Part shown: positions 34,992-43,588 of the stretch, in pieces
Position numbering within the stretch: position 1 is the stretch's first letter
How the letters are laid out: every line of letters begins with the position of its first letter
Origin: Fibrobacteria bacterium
GTDB lineage: Bacteria; Fibrobacterota; Fibrobacteria; UBA5070
NCBI GenBank assembly: GCA_020633825.1
Contig: JACKCV010000002.1
Location: forward strand, 388,501-452,500
Direction: 5' to 3'
Length of the DNA: 64,000 nucleotides
The notes under the pieces: model-generated
What the model was told of the DNA's origin: nothing
Databases searched by the model: none
Seen by the model: the letters and a program-made list of their open reading frames with translations, nothing else
Position numbers and translations under genes: made by a program

Positions 34992-35399
34992 GTGACCGAG
35001 CAGGAACTCGAGACCTTGCGCGAGCGGGTCGGCGCCGAAGCCGAGTTGGTGCGCGCGATGGTGGACCGCCAGTCCGAGGGATTGGCGCGCCTGAGCGAAC
35101 ATTTCGAACACCAGGAATTCCTTGCTCTCGTCGCCGACAAGCGCACGGCGATGGAAGCGCTTTCCGAGGGGCGCGAAGCCATGAAGCCCCTCACCGAAGC
35201 CTGGGTGCGCGAGCGCCACGAGCACGATCTCCGCGATCCCGGTGTGGAAGAGGCCCTGGCCGACCTGCAGAACGCCTTCGAGGCGCTGCGGGGGGTGGAA
35301 GACCAGCTCGAAGGGATGGCCACCGCCTACCTGGCGCGTCTGGCACCTCCGGAAACCTCCGTGGAGGATCGCATCCTCCTGCATCGGTCGTGGACATGA
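34992..35399 (+). CDS. Small helical protein heading the NtrB/NtrC-like operon
   Basis: A 135-residue, nearly all-helical acidic protein with coiled-coil character (ETLRERVGAEAELVRAMVDR, AMEALSEGREAMKPLTEAW, EALADLQNAFEALRGVEDQL). No family recognised; flagellar export chaperones of FlgN/FliT type have similar composition, and the downstream pair resembles flagellar regulators, so a flagellar role is a guess. Start GTG at 34992 after GGAG. Its stop overlaps the histidine kinase start as ATGA. Confidence 0.65.
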   Translation: MTEQELETLRERVGAEAELVRAMVDRQSEGLARLSEHFEHQEFLALVADKRTAMEALSEGREAMKPLTEAWVRERHEHDLRDPGVEEALADLQNAFEALRGVEDQLEGMATAYLARLAPPETSVEDRILLHRSWT

Positions 35400-36586
35400 C
35401 CAGCTCCCTGGAGATGCCCCAGGTCCCTCCGCAATTGGCGCCCATCTTCGACTGGTTCGAGGAACGCGTGCGCACCCTCTCCGACGCCTACGCGGGGCTG
35501 GAGCGGCGCGTCTCCGATCTCGATTCGCAGCTGGAGCGGCGCAATGCCGAGTTGGAGAGCCTCCTCGACAGTTTCCACGACGGAGTCCTGATGGTCGATG
35601 TCGACCAGCGTGTCACCATGGTGAACGGGAGGGCGTCGGAACTCCTCACCCTGGATCCCCTCGAAGCGATCGGTCAGGATCTGTCCAACGTGTTCCCGGC
35701 CCAGTCCGATTTCACCGAGCCCCTCCTGCAATCGCTCCGGCAGGGGATCCCCCTGCGGCATGTCGAGGTGGTCTGGACGAGAACCCAGGGGACTCCGCTT
35801 CCCCTGGGATTGTCGACCGCGGCCGTGGTCGATCCCGCCGGCCGCCGACTGGGGGCCGTGGCCTCGTTCTCCGACCTCACCCAGCTCAAGCAGATGGAGC
35901 GCGAACTCTCGCAGACTCGCACCCTGGCGGCGTTGGGCGAGATGGCCGCGACGGTGGCCCACGAGATCCGCAACCCTCTCGGAGGGATCGGGGGCTTCGC
36001 CCGGCTCCTGGAGCGCGACATCGAAGCGGGCGATCCCCGGCGCGCCCTGGTGGGGCGCATCATCGAGGGTGTGGGGTCGCTCAATCGGATCGTCTCCAAC
36101 CTGCTCGTGTACACCCGACCCATGGAAACGCGCTACCGCATGGTCGACATCGGCGAGTGGTTCGAGGAGATGGCCGGATGGGCGCGTCTGGAAGCTCCGG
36201 AGCACGAACTCGAGGAGCTCGAAGCCGAGATCGTGATCGAGGAGGGGGCCGAAACCGGTCGCTTCGATCCGGAGAAGCTCCAGCAGGTCCTGCTCAACCT
36301 CCTGCGCAACGCCCTGCAGGCCATGGAGGGCCAGGGGCGCATCCGCCTTTCGGCCCGCCGTGCGCCGGGACTGTTGATCCTGGGAGTGGAAGACAACGGA
36401 AAGGGGATCCCCTCCGACATCCTCTCCGAGGTTTTTAATCCATTTTTCACCACCAAGGAGAACGGGACCGGTCTGGGCCTGGCGATCGTGCGAAAGATCG
36501 TCGAACTCCATGGGGGCAACCTGTTCGTCGTTTCCGAGTCGGGGCGCGGAACCCGCTTCGACATCCATCTCCCGCAACCGGACTGA
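35396..36586 (+). CDS. NtrB/FlrB-like sensor histidine kinase (coiled coil, PAS, HisKA, HATPase)
   Basis: A soluble 396-residue kinase without membrane segments. A coiled coil (about 25-58) leads into a PAS domain (about 55-165; LLDSFHDGVLMVDVDQRVTMVN), then HisKA with the phosphoacceptor in ATVAHEIRNPLGGIGGF (His189) and a HATPase with N box LLNLLRNALQAM, G1 DNGKGIP, F box FNPFFTTKENGTGLGLAI. The closest known arrangement is FlrB/NtrB, which phosphorylates a sigma-54 activator. The next gene is exactly such an activator, 3 bp away. Probably senses an internal cue such as flagellar assembly; inferred only. Confidence 0.88.
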   Translation: MTSSLEMPQVPPQLAPIFDWFEERVRTLSDAYAGLERRVSDLDSQLERRNAELESLLDSFHDGVLMVDVDQRVTMVNGRASELLTLDPLEAIGQDLSNVFPAQSDFTEPLLQSLRQGIPLRHVEVVWTRTQGTPLPLGLSTAAVVDPAGRRLGAVASFSDLTQLKQMERELSQTRTLAALGEMAATVAHEIRNPLGGIGGFARLLERDIEAGDPRRALVGRIIEGVGSLNRIVSNLLVYTRPMETRYRMVDIGEWFEEMAGWARLEAPEHELEELEAEIVIEEGAETGRFDPEKLQQVLLNLLRNALQAMEGQGRIRLSARRAPGLLILGVEDNGKGIPSDILSEVFNPFFTTKENGTGLGLAIVRKIVELHGGNLFVVSESGRGTRFDIHLPQPD

Positions 36587-36589
36587 ACC

Positions 36590-37981
36590 ATGGCACGCAT
36601 CCTCATCGTGGACGACGAAGCGCTGATGCGCGACATGGCGGGGGAAAGCCTCCGCCGCGCCGGGCACGACGTCGTTCTGGGGCGCAACGTCTCGGAAGGG
36701 CTGGAGAAATTCTCCGATTCCGTGGACCTGATCCTCTCCGACTACAAGATGCCCGGAGCGACCGGTCTCGATTTCCTGAAGAAGATCCGCGAGAAGGGAT
36801 CCAACGTCCCCTTCGTGATCATGACCGCCCATGGGACGGTTTCCGTCGCCGTGGACGCGATGCGGCACGCGGCATGGGACTTCCTCGAGAAGCCCTTCGA
36901 GCCCGACGCCCTGGAATTCACGGTCGCACGCGCCCTGGAAGTCTCGGGACTGCGCAAGGAGAACAGCCGCCTCAAGGCCGAACTCGAGGATCGCCACCGC
37001 ATCGTCGGCGGGAGCCAGACCCTGCGGGAGACCCAGGCCCTCATCGCCCAGGTCGCCCCGACGCGCACCACCGTCCTGATCCAGGGGGAGTCCGGGACCG
37101 GCAAGGAACTGGTCGCGCGGGCGTTGCACGATTCCTCCCCGCGTCGGGGCAAGCCCTTCGTGAAGGTCAACTGCGCGGCCCTTCCCGAGTCGCTGTTCGA
37201 AAGCGAACTCTTCGGCCACGAGAAGGGATCCTTCACGGGTGCCTTGCGCAGCCAGCGGGGCAAGTTCGAAATCGCCGACGGAGGGACCATCCTCCTCGAC
37301 GAAGTTTCCGAGATGCCCCTTTCGATGCAGGCCAAGCTCCTGCGGGTGCTCCAGGAGCGCGAGATCCCCAAGATCGGTTCGGAGACGGAAGTCCCCGTGG
37401 ACGTGCGCATCGTCTGCTCGACCAATCGCGACCTCGCCGCGGAGGTCGACCAGGGGCGCTTCCGCGCGGATCTCTTCTACCGCCTGAACGTGATCCGGAT
37501 CGAGGTGCCGCCCCTGCGCACCCGCAAGGACGACATCCCCGCGTTGGCGGAATGGTTCCTCGCGCGGTTCAACCAGGAGAACGGGTTCATCGTCACGGGA
37601 TTCTCCGAGGCCGCCCTGGATCGGCTCCGGCGGCACGACTGGCCGGGGAACGTGCGGGAGCTGGAGAACACGGTTCAACGGGCGGTGGTCCTCACCCAGA
37701 AGGGGGAGGTGGCCCAAGGGGTCCTCGGGCTGGATGGATCCGCCCGGCCCGCCGCCGCGGTCGCGGGTTCGGGAGCGGCACCGGTCGCATCCGGGGTCGA
37801 TCCGCGGGAGGTCGTCACCATCGACGAAATGGAGCGTCGCATGATCTTCGCCGCCCTGGAGGAACTGGGCGGCAACCGGACGCGCGCGGCCGAACGCCTG
37901 GGGATCTCCATCCGGACCCTGCGCAACAAGCTTCGCGAATACCGGGGCGAAGCCGGAGGCGCCGAAGATGAAGACGAGTGA
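36590..37981 (+). CDS. Sigma-54-dependent response regulator (NtrC/FlrC-like)
   Basis: A 463-residue activator. The receiver (1-115) has the phosphoacceptor in LILSDYKMPG (Asp51). The AAA+ domain has Walker A GESGTGKE (166-173), and Walker B in GGTILLDEVSEMP. The sigma-54 contact loop reads GSFTGA (213-218), where the family usually has GAFTGA; the Ala-to-Ser change is tolerated in some members. The Fis-type helix-turn-helix is at the C-terminus (ALEELGGNRTRAAERLGISIRTLRNKL). It should drive sigma-54 promoters, plausibly those of the flagellar genes in this window. The next gene overlaps its end by 14 bp. Confidence 0.92.
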   Translation: MARILIVDDEALMRDMAGESLRRAGHDVVLGRNVSEGLEKFSDSVDLILSDYKMPGATGLDFLKKIREKGSNVPFVIMTAHGTVSVAVDAMRHAAWDFLEKPFEPDALEFTVARALEVSGLRKENSRLKAELEDRHRIVGGSQTLRETQALIAQVAPTRTTVLIQGESGTGKELVARALHDSSPRRGKPFVKVNCAALPESLFESELFGHEKGSFTGALRSQRGKFEIADGGTILLDEVSEMPLSMQAKLLRVLQEREIPKIGSETEVPVDVRIVCSTNRDLAAEVDQGRFRADLFYRLNVIRIEVPPLRTRKDDIPALAEWFLARFNQENGFIVTGFSEAALDRLRRHDWPGNVRELENTVQRAVVLTQKGEVAQGVLGLDGSARPAAAVAGSGAAPVASGVDPREVVTIDEMERRMIFAALEELGGNRTRAAERLGISIRTLRNKLREYRGEAGGAEDEDE

Positions 37982-38741
37982 TCTCGTCGACCTGCGCGTG
38001 CTGGAGCTCGAAGCGCGGCTCAAGGAAGCCGAAGAGCGCTGGCACGAGGCGGAAGATCGCCTGCGACGGCAGGAGGAATTCTTCCAGATGGCCGTCCACG
38101 ACCTTCGTTCGCCGCTTTCGGCGATCGTGGTCTACGCCGAGCTGCTGATGAACAAGGTGATGGGCGATCTCGACGATCGCCAGCTCGAACCCATCCGCAC
38201 CATCCACCGCAACTGCACCAGCCTGATCCGGATGGCCGAGGATGTCCTGACCTCCGCCCGTGTGCGCGCCGGTTCGGTGCGGCCGCGATTGCGGGAGATC
38301 GACATTGCGCTGGTCGTCGACGAGGCCACCAAGTCGTTGCAGGGCCTCGCCGAGGCGAAACTGGTCCGCTTCCACGTGGAGGCGCTCGACCAACCCGTCG
38401 CGATTCCCGTCGACGCCGACCTTCTCGCCCGCGCGTTCGCCAACGTCCTGGGCAATGCCATCAAGTTCTCCCCCCACGGTGGGGAGATCCGCATCGGCTT
38501 CGAGGTGGAGGAAGGCGAACTTCGGGTGTCGTTCGCCGACGAAGGGCCGGGAATCTCCCCGGAGAAACGGGTGGCCATCTTCGAGAAGTTCCGTCGCGGC
38601 GACACGGGAGAACAGGCCGGCCACGGACTGGGTCTGGCCATCGCCAAGTTCTTCATCGAGTTGCATGGCGGGCGCATCCTGGTCGAAGGGGTGCGCGGTC
38701 GGGGATCGACCTTCCTGGTGGGATTGCCCTTGGGAGGTTGA
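37968..38741 (+). CDS. Sensor histidine kinase without obvious sensor domain
   Basis: A 257-residue soluble kinase. An N-terminal coiled coil (about 8-38) is followed by HisKA with FFQMAVHDLRSPLSAIVVYAELL (His44) and HATPase with N box ANVLGNAIKFSPHGG, G1 ADEGPGISPE, and G2 GHGLGLAIAKFFIELHGG. There is no PAS, GAF or membrane region, so the input must come from a partner. It starts inside the end of the response regulator gene (14-bp overlap), suggesting a three-protein signalling unit. Confidence 0.88.
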   Translation: MKTSDLVDLRVLELEARLKEAEERWHEAEDRLRRQEEFFQMAVHDLRSPLSAIVVYAELLMNKVMGDLDDRQLEPIRTIHRNCTSLIRMAEDVLTSARVRAGSVRPRLREIDIALVVDEATKSLQGLAEAKLVRFHVEALDQPVAIPVDADLLARAFANVLGNAIKFSPHGGEIRIGFEVEEGELRVSFADEGPGISPEKRVAIFEKFRRGDTGEQAGHGLGLAIAKFFIELHGGRILVEGVRGRGSTFLVGLPLGG

Positions 38742-39141
38742 TCCGCCTCCCGTCGCCCATCGTGGCGGGACGTCCGGTCCCTCGTTTGGACATATTCTGT
38801 CCAGTGCCGGGCGAGGGCGCGCAGTACCGGGCGGGGGCGCGCATGGACGGTTTCCGTCGGATCCGACCGTTGGCCGGGCCGCCGGGGAAGCGCGGTTCGG
38901 CAGCTGGAAAGAGCCCGGCATCGGGCATCGATTCCCATCCATGGGAGCAGGGAGGCTTCCCGTCGGGCGCTCCCGCGTCGGATGTCCGGCAGGACGGGCC
39001 CATGTCCGCCTCCTCGGCTTCCCGCGGTCCGGACCTGTTCGTGGGAGTCCTCCCATCGCCAGCGTGGGAGCTCGACCCCCTCGGAATCTCCCGCACACCC
39101 GGGATTCGGTGGTTGCAACGGCCGGATTCGTCCAAGAAATG
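38742..39141. other. Intergenic stretch between convergent genes
   Basis: No supported gene. It holds the palindrome at 38787-38803, and a 20-bp imperfect direct repeat begins near 38807 (CCGGGCGAGGGCGCGC, then CCGGGCGGGGGCGCGC). A short open frame starting at ATG 38842 and ending at 39142 is low in complexity and has no family features. Confidence 0.4.
38787..38803. promoter_or_regulatory. Palindrome related to the SulP-upstream operator
   Basis: TGGACA-TATTC-TGTCCA, a perfect 6-bp inverted repeat with a 5-bp spacer, 14 of 17 positions identical to 26960-26976. It lies 46 bp past the kinase stop. Confidence 0.4.
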
Positions 39142-39166
39142 AAAAAGGCGACCCTTGCGGATCGCC
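39142..39166 (-). terminator. Intrinsic terminator of the RRM gene
   Basis: On the minus strand GGCGATCCGCAAGGGTCGCC forms a stem (GGCGA / TCGCC) followed by five T. About 50 bp past the stop codon of the RNA-binding protein. Confidence 0.8.
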
Positions 39167-39215
39167 CTGTCCTTCACATTATGGTTTCCGGTCCCGAAGG
39201 ACCGGAATGCGATTC

Positions 39216-39713
39216 TTAGTAGCCGCCGCGATCGCCGCCGCGGGATCCGCCGCCGAATCCACCACGGGACCCGCCGCCGAAGCCGCCACGATCGCCGCGA
39301 GGAGCGCCGCCGCCGAATCCACCACGGGATCCGCCGCCGAAGCCGCCACGGTCGCCGCCGCCGAAGCCGCCGCCGCCGAAGCCGCCACGGTCTCCGCGAG
39401 GAGCGCCGCCGCCGAATCCACCACGGGATCCGCCGCCGAAGCCGCCGCCGCCGGGACGACGCTCGCCAGGCTCACGCTGGACAGCCTCGGAAACGCGGAT
39501 GTTGCGACCGTCGAGGACGGCGCCTTCCATCGCTTCCATGGCCTTCTTGCCATCGTCGCCGTTCTCGAATGCGACGAATCCGAAGCCGCGGGAGCGGCCG
39601 GTTTCGCGATCCGAAACCACGGTGGCTTCCGTCACGGGTCCGAAGGCCTCGAAGGCCTTCTGGAGGGTCTCTGCGGTTGTAGCCCAGGCAAGGCCACCCA
39701 CGAACAGTTTCAT
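39216..39713 (-). CDS. RRM-type RNA-binding protein with RGG-rich tail
   Basis: A 165-residue cytoplasmic RNA-binding protein. Residues 1-80 form one RRM: RNP2 is KLFVGGLAW and RNP1 is RGFGFVAF, with complete beta-alpha-beta order. The tail (about 85-165) is Gly, Arg and Phe rich, with reiterated RGGFGGG and APRGDRGG, as in bacterial and plant glycine-rich cold-response RNA-binding proteins. It probably acts on mRNA folding or storage in stress. A ribosome-binding site GAAAGGAAA precedes the ATG, and the upstream leader carries a hairpin (39768-39784). The tail DNA is a near-regular GC-rich repeat and could vary in length. Confidence 0.9.
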   Translation of the reverse strand: MKLFVGGLAWATTAETLQKAFEAFGPVTEATVVSDRETGRSRGFGFVAFENGDDGKKAMEAMEGAVLDGRNIRVSEAVQREPGERRPGGGGFGGGSRGGFGGGAPRGDRGGFGGGGFGGGDRGGFGGGSRGGFGGGAPRGDRGGFGGGSRGGFGGGSRGGDRGGY

Positions 39714-39767
39714 CTCTTTCCTTTCACGAGACCCTTCTCAACTGACCTGTGTCGAATGATCTCAAAC

Positions 39768-39784
39768 GCACCTCCTAGGGGTGC
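39768..39784 (-). promoter_or_regulatory. Hairpin in the 5' leader of the RRM gene
   Basis: GCACC (39768-39772) and GGTGC (39780-39784) enclose a 7-nt loop, about 55 nt before the start codon on the minus strand. Cold-shock mRNAs often carry such leader structures; the role here is inferred. Confidence 0.3.
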
Positions 39785-39952
39785 TTTCTGGGGCAGGAAG
39801 TGATAAATCCCATTCATTGCCGTCAAGTGGTATGAATGCGAAATCCTCGGTATTTTTCAAAACCTGGTGAGTTGGGGGGGCAAAACGCCTCGAACGGGCC
39901 GATCCGGCATCCCTTGAGCCCCTTTCCCGAACGGGGCTACCTTTGGTCCACG

Positions 39953-41173
39953 ATGTACGAGACAGGACCCGAAGACCGCCGCTTCCAACCCCTGAACGAA
40001 CCCGACGAACGCGGACGTTTCGGGGAATTCGGGGGGCGATTCGCCCCCGAGATCCTCATGCCCGCCCTGCAGGAACTCGAACAGGCCTGGCGGGAAGCGC
40101 GTGTGGATCCCGCTTTCATCGCCGAATACGAAGGACTCCTGGCCGATTTCGTCGGTCGGCCCTCCCCGGTGTACGAGGCCAAGCGGCTCTCCCGCGAACT
40201 GGGAGGGGCGCGTCTGGTCTTCAAGCGCGAAGACCTCAACCACACCGGTGCCCACAAGATCAACAACGCGCTGGGCCAATGCCTGCTGGTCAAGCGCATG
40301 GGCAAGCACCGGGTGATCGCGGAGACCGGAGCCGGACAGCACGGAGTCGCGACGGCCACCGCCTGCGCCCTGCTCGAACTCGAGTGCGTCATCTACATGG
40401 GTCGGATCGACACCGAACGCCAGGCCGTGAACGTCGAGCGCATGAAGATGCTGGGCGCCAAGGTCGTGCCCGTCGACCAGGGAAGCAAGACCCTGAAGGA
40501 CGCCGTCAACGAAGCCATGCGCGACTGGGTCACCAACGTGCGCGACACCCACTACGTGCTGGGCACCGCCTACGGGCCCCATCCCTTCCCCTGGATGGTC
40601 CGGGAACTGCAGCGCGTGATCGGGCGCGAAGCGCGTGCCCAGATTCTGTCGAAGTTCGGCAAGCTCCCGACCGCCGTCGTGGCCTGCGTCGGCGGAGGAT
40701 CCAACGCCATCGGGGTGATGTGGGACTTCCTGTCCGATCCGGTCCGCCTCGTGGGCGTCGAAGCCGGAGGCCGGAGGATCGCCCCGGGCGAGCACGCGGC
40801 CCGCTTCTCCGGCGGATCCGTCGGAATCTTCCAGGGGTCGCGTTCGTACCTGCTCCAGGACGAGGACGGCCAGGTGCTCGGGACCCATTCGGTCAGCGCC
40901 GGCCTGGACTACGCCTCCGTCGGCGCCGAACATGCCTGGCTCCACGACGTCGGACGCGTGGAGTACACGTTCGCCACCGACGACCAGGCCCTCCAGGCGT
41001 TCCATCGCCTGGCGCGCACGGAAGGGATCCTTCCGGCCCTGGAGTCCAGCCATGCGGTGGCCTGGGCCATCGAGCACGCCGCCGAATTCGCTCCCGAGGA
41101 CATCCTGCTGGTGAACCTGTCCGGTCGCGGCGACAAGGATCTGCACACCGTGATGGGAGCCGCCCGTGCCTGA
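39953..41173 (+). CDS. trpB: Tryptophan synthase beta chain
   Basis: PLP enzyme joining indole and serine to tryptophan, in complex with TrpA. The 406-residue protein shows GRFGEFGGRFAPEIL, KREDLNHTGAHKINNALGQ with the PLP lysine (Lys102), ETGAGQHGVATATA, the CVGGGSNAIG phosphate loop, and the C-terminal EGILPALESSHAVAWA. The start ATG at 39953 gives the normal N-terminus; 39 more in-frame codons upstream have no family match. It overlaps trpA by 8 bp. First gene of a tightly packed aromatic operon reaching 45870. Confidence 0.96.
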   Translation: MYETGPEDRRFQPLNEPDERGRFGEFGGRFAPEILMPALQELEQAWREARVDPAFIAEYEGLLADFVGRPSPVYEAKRLSRELGGARLVFKREDLNHTGAHKINNALGQCLLVKRMGKHRVIAETGAGQHGVATATACALLELECVIYMGRIDTERQAVNVERMKMLGAKVVPVDQGSKTLKDAVNEAMRDWVTNVRDTHYVLGTAYGPHPFPWMVRELQRVIGREARAQILSKFGKLPTAVVACVGGGSNAIGVMWDFLSDPVRLVGVEAGGRRIAPGEHAARFSGGSVGIFQGSRSYLLQDEDGQVLGTHSVSAGLDYASVGAEHAWLHDVGRVEYTFATDDQALQAFHRLARTEGILPALESSHAVAWAIEHAAEFAPEDILLVNLSGRGDKDLHTVMGAARA

Positions 41174-41969
41174 CCGCTTCTCGAGCCGCTTCGGCGGCAA
41201 GCTGTCCTCCGGACAGAAATTGTTCATCGCCTACATCGGCGCGGGGGTGCCCGGTCGCGACGAGTCGGTCGAGGTCGCGTTGGAACTGGCGCGACTGGGC
41301 GTCGACTGCATCGAGTTCGGGATCCCGTTCTCCGACCCCTACGGGGACGGGGCGGTGAACCAGGCCGCCGCCGAGCGGGGCATCGCCAACGGCGTGTCGC
41401 TTCCCGTCTACTTCGACCTCGTGCGCCGCATCCGCGCCTCCACCGACATACCCCTGGTGGCCTTCGGCTATTCGAATCCGGTCTGGCACTACGGCGTGGA
41501 ACGATTCGCCGCCGATGCGGCCCGGGCCGGGATCGACGCGGTCCTCCTCGTCGACATCCCCGTCGAGGAGTCCGACGAACTCGATGCCGCCTGCGCGCGC
41601 AACGGCATCGCCACGACCTTCCTCACGGCTCCCACCACGCCGGCCTCCCGCCTGGAGGCCATCGCCCGACGTGCGCGCGGGTTCGTGTACCACGTCTCCC
41701 GGACCGGTGTCACCGGCGAACAGGCCTCCCTGTCGGGAACCCTCGCCGACGAAGTGGCCCACGTGAAAGCCGCCGTCGTCCCTCCCGTCGTGGTGGGATT
41801 CGGATTGAACACGCCCGAGCAGGTGACGGAGGTGTGTCGGATCGCCGACGGAGCCGTGGTCGGTTCGGCCATCGTGCGTCGCACCCTGCAGGACAAACCC
41901 CTTCCCGAGATCCTCGCCGACATCCGCGAGCTGGTCGTTCCCATGCTGGACGCCGCGAGGGGCGCGTGA
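41166..41969 (+). CDS. trpA: Tryptophan synthase alpha chain
   Basis: Aldolase-type subunit that cleaves indole-3-glycerol phosphate. The 267-residue barrel has the catalytic acids in DCIEFGIPFSDPYGDG (Glu50 and Asp61, equivalent to Glu49 and Asp60 of the Salmonella enzyme), FVYHVSRTGVTGE, GFGLNTPEQV and the phosphate-binding GAVVGSAIVR. The sequence PYGDGAVNQ replaces the more usual PLADGPxIQ. It starts at a GTG inside the end of trpB, and its stop overlaps the next start as GTGA. Confidence 0.95.
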   Translation: MPDRFSSRFGGKLSSGQKLFIAYIGAGVPGRDESVEVALELARLGVDCIEFGIPFSDPYGDGAVNQAAAERGIANGVSLPVYFDLVRRIRASTDIPLVAFGYSNPVWHYGVERFAADAARAGIDAVLLVDIPVEESDELDAACARNGIATTFLTAPTTPASRLEAIARRARGFVYHVSRTGVTGEQASLSGTLADEVAHVKAAVVPPVVVGFGLNTPEQVTEVCRIADGAVVGSAIVRRTLQDKPLPEILADIRELVVPMLDAARGA

Positions 41970-42280
41970 GCCAGGATCTCGAGTCCGCACGGCTGCGGTT
42001 GGATGCCATCGATCGCGAATTGCTGCGATTGCTCAACGATCGCATGAAGATCGCCCTGGACATCGTGCGGGCGAAACGCGAATCGGGTCTGCCCGTCTTC
42101 GACGGGGGACGCGAGGACCTGGTGCTGGAAAGACTGGCGCGCCGCAACGAAGGTCCCCTCTCCCGAGATGGACTGCGGAGGATCTGGAGCGCCGTCTTCG
42201 CGGAAAGTCGCATCCACCAGGCTCTCTCCGCCACCGGCTCCGCCGCTCCCGCCGAGGCGGGTGAGGCGCCAACGCCATGA
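41966..42280 (+). CDS. Chorismate mutase, AroQ type
   Basis: A 104-residue all-helical enzyme converting chorismate to prephenate. Helix 1 has LESARLRLDAIDRELLRLLNDRM with the conserved Arg and Asp of the AroQ dimer, then ALDIVRAKRESGLPVFDGGREDLVLERL (AroQ pattern KxxxxxPVxDxxRExxVL), and the final helix LRRIWSAVFAESRIHQAL. A Pro/Ala tail follows. It starts at a GTG overlapping the trpA stop and ends with an ATGA overlap into tyrA, so it supplies prephenate directly to the next enzyme. Confidence 0.9.
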   Translation: MSQDLESARLRLDAIDRELLRLLNDRMKIALDIVRAKRESGLPVFDGGREDLVLERLARRNEGPLSRDGLRRIWSAVFAESRIHQALSATGSAAPAEAGEAPTP

Positions 42281-43587
42281 CCGCCGAGAATCGCGGAGTC
42301 CAGCAGGACCTGCCCCGCCGCATCGTGGTCGTGGGAGCCGGGCTCCTGGGCGGGTCGCTCCTCTCGGCGCTGCAGCTCCACCGCCCCCTCGACGACCGTC
42401 CCGGAACCACCCTGGTCGCCGTGTCCGGAGCCGGTACCCTGGAAGCTCTCCGCAACCGGGACTGGTGCGACGAACTCCACGGGTACGAAGCCTTGGAAGA
42501 CGCCTGCGACGAGGCGGATCTGGTGGTCCTCTGCGCCCCCTTGTCGGCCCTCCAGTCGCACCTGCTGCGCGTTTCGGCCGCCCGGGACCGTTTGGCGCGC
42601 GGGGCCGTGGTGACCGATGTCGGTTCCACCAAGGCCCTGGTCTGCCGGACCGGGTTCGATGGCTTCCCCGACGAAGGCGAAGGTTCGCCTCGGTTCATCG
42701 GAGGACATCCGATGGCGGGCTCGGAGAAGTCGGGGGTCGCCGCCTCCGATCCGCTCCTGTATCAATCCGCCCTGTGGGTGCTGTGCCCGCCTCCGGAACT
42801 TCCCGAGGGCCAGGACGGCGGTCTGCGTGCCATGATTTCCGTGCTGGGTGCTCGTCTGGCCGTCCTCGATCCGGTCGTCCACGACGAATCCGTGGCACGG
42901 ATCAGCCACGTGCCGCAAATCCTCTCGTCGCTGCTGGCTTCCTGGTCGGGGGGAGAGGAACGCTTGGCCGAAATCGCGCTTTCCCTCGCCGCGGGAGGGT
43001 TCCGCGACATGACCCGGCTGTCCTTGTCCCGTTGGGAGGTTTGGCGCGACATCGTGGCCACCAATCCGGCCCCCGTGGCGCAGGGGTTGTCGGAGATCTC
43101 GCAACGGCTCGGAGAGCTCGCCGAGGCGGCCCAGGCGTGGTCGGAAGCCCTCAAGGAGTTCGATCTCGCTCCCTTCGACACGGATCGGCGCGGCCGGTTC
43201 TTCGATGCCGTCTCCCGAGGCGCCATGGGCGATGCGGGGACGCTCCTGCATACCCAGGGGCTTCCGCGGTCGCTGGTGCAATCCGAGGAGAAGTACCGGG
43301 AACTGTTCCAGGAGGGTGCGTCCTTCCGGTCCCGGTTCCGGATGCCCCGCAAGGGGATCGTCCACGACCTCCATGAATTCGTCGTGCGCCTGGAGGATCG
43401 TCCCGGCCAGCTTCTCGCCCTGCTCGAGCCATTGGCCCAGGCGGGGGTCAATGTCGTCGACGTGGAAATCCTGAAGGTCCGGGAAGGGGAGAGCGGCACC
43501 GTTCTCCTGGGCTTCGCCTCGGCCGAGGAGGCGACTCGCGCCAGGGATGTCCTCGGGAACGATCGTTTCCTCGTGATGGATCGCTGA
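42277..43587 (+). CDS. tyrA: Prephenate dehydrogenase with C-terminal ACT domain
   Basis: A 436-residue NAD(P)-dependent oxidative decarboxylase, making 4-hydroxyphenylpyruvate for tyrosine. The Rossmann loop is VVVGAGLLGGSLLSAL (about residues 17-32), followed by DLVVLCAPLSAL, VVTDVGSTKA, FIGGHPMAGSEKSG and ARISHVPQILSSLL, all TyrA landmarks. An ACT domain lies at about 362-432 (HEFVVRLEDRPGQLLALLEPLAQAGVNVVDVEI-type), suggesting feedback control by tyrosine. A helical region of about 60 residues lies between. Coupled to both neighbours. Confidence 0.92.
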   Translation: MTAENRGVQQDLPRRIVVVGAGLLGGSLLSALQLHRPLDDRPGTTLVAVSGAGTLEALRNRDWCDELHGYEALEDACDEADLVVLCAPLSALQSHLLRVSAARDRLARGAVVTDVGSTKALVCRTGFDGFPDEGEGSPRFIGGHPMAGSEKSGVAASDPLLYQSALWVLCPPPELPEGQDGGLRAMISVLGARLAVLDPVVHDESVARISHVPQILSSLLASWSGGEERLAEIALSLAAGGFRDMTRLSLSRWEVWRDIVATNPAPVAQGLSEISQRLGELAEAAQAWSEALKEFDLAPFDTDRRGRFFDAVSRGAMGDAGTLLHTQGLPRSLVQSEEKYRELFQEGASFRSRFRMPRKGIVHDLHEFVVRLEDRPGQLLALLEPLAQAGVNVVDVEILKVREGESGTVLLGFASAEEATRARDVLGNDRFLVMDR

Positions 43588-43588
43588 G

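Noticed and set aside
38842..39142. A 100-codon open frame ending just before the RRM terminator
   Set aside because: Low-complexity sequence, no ribosome-binding site, no family features.
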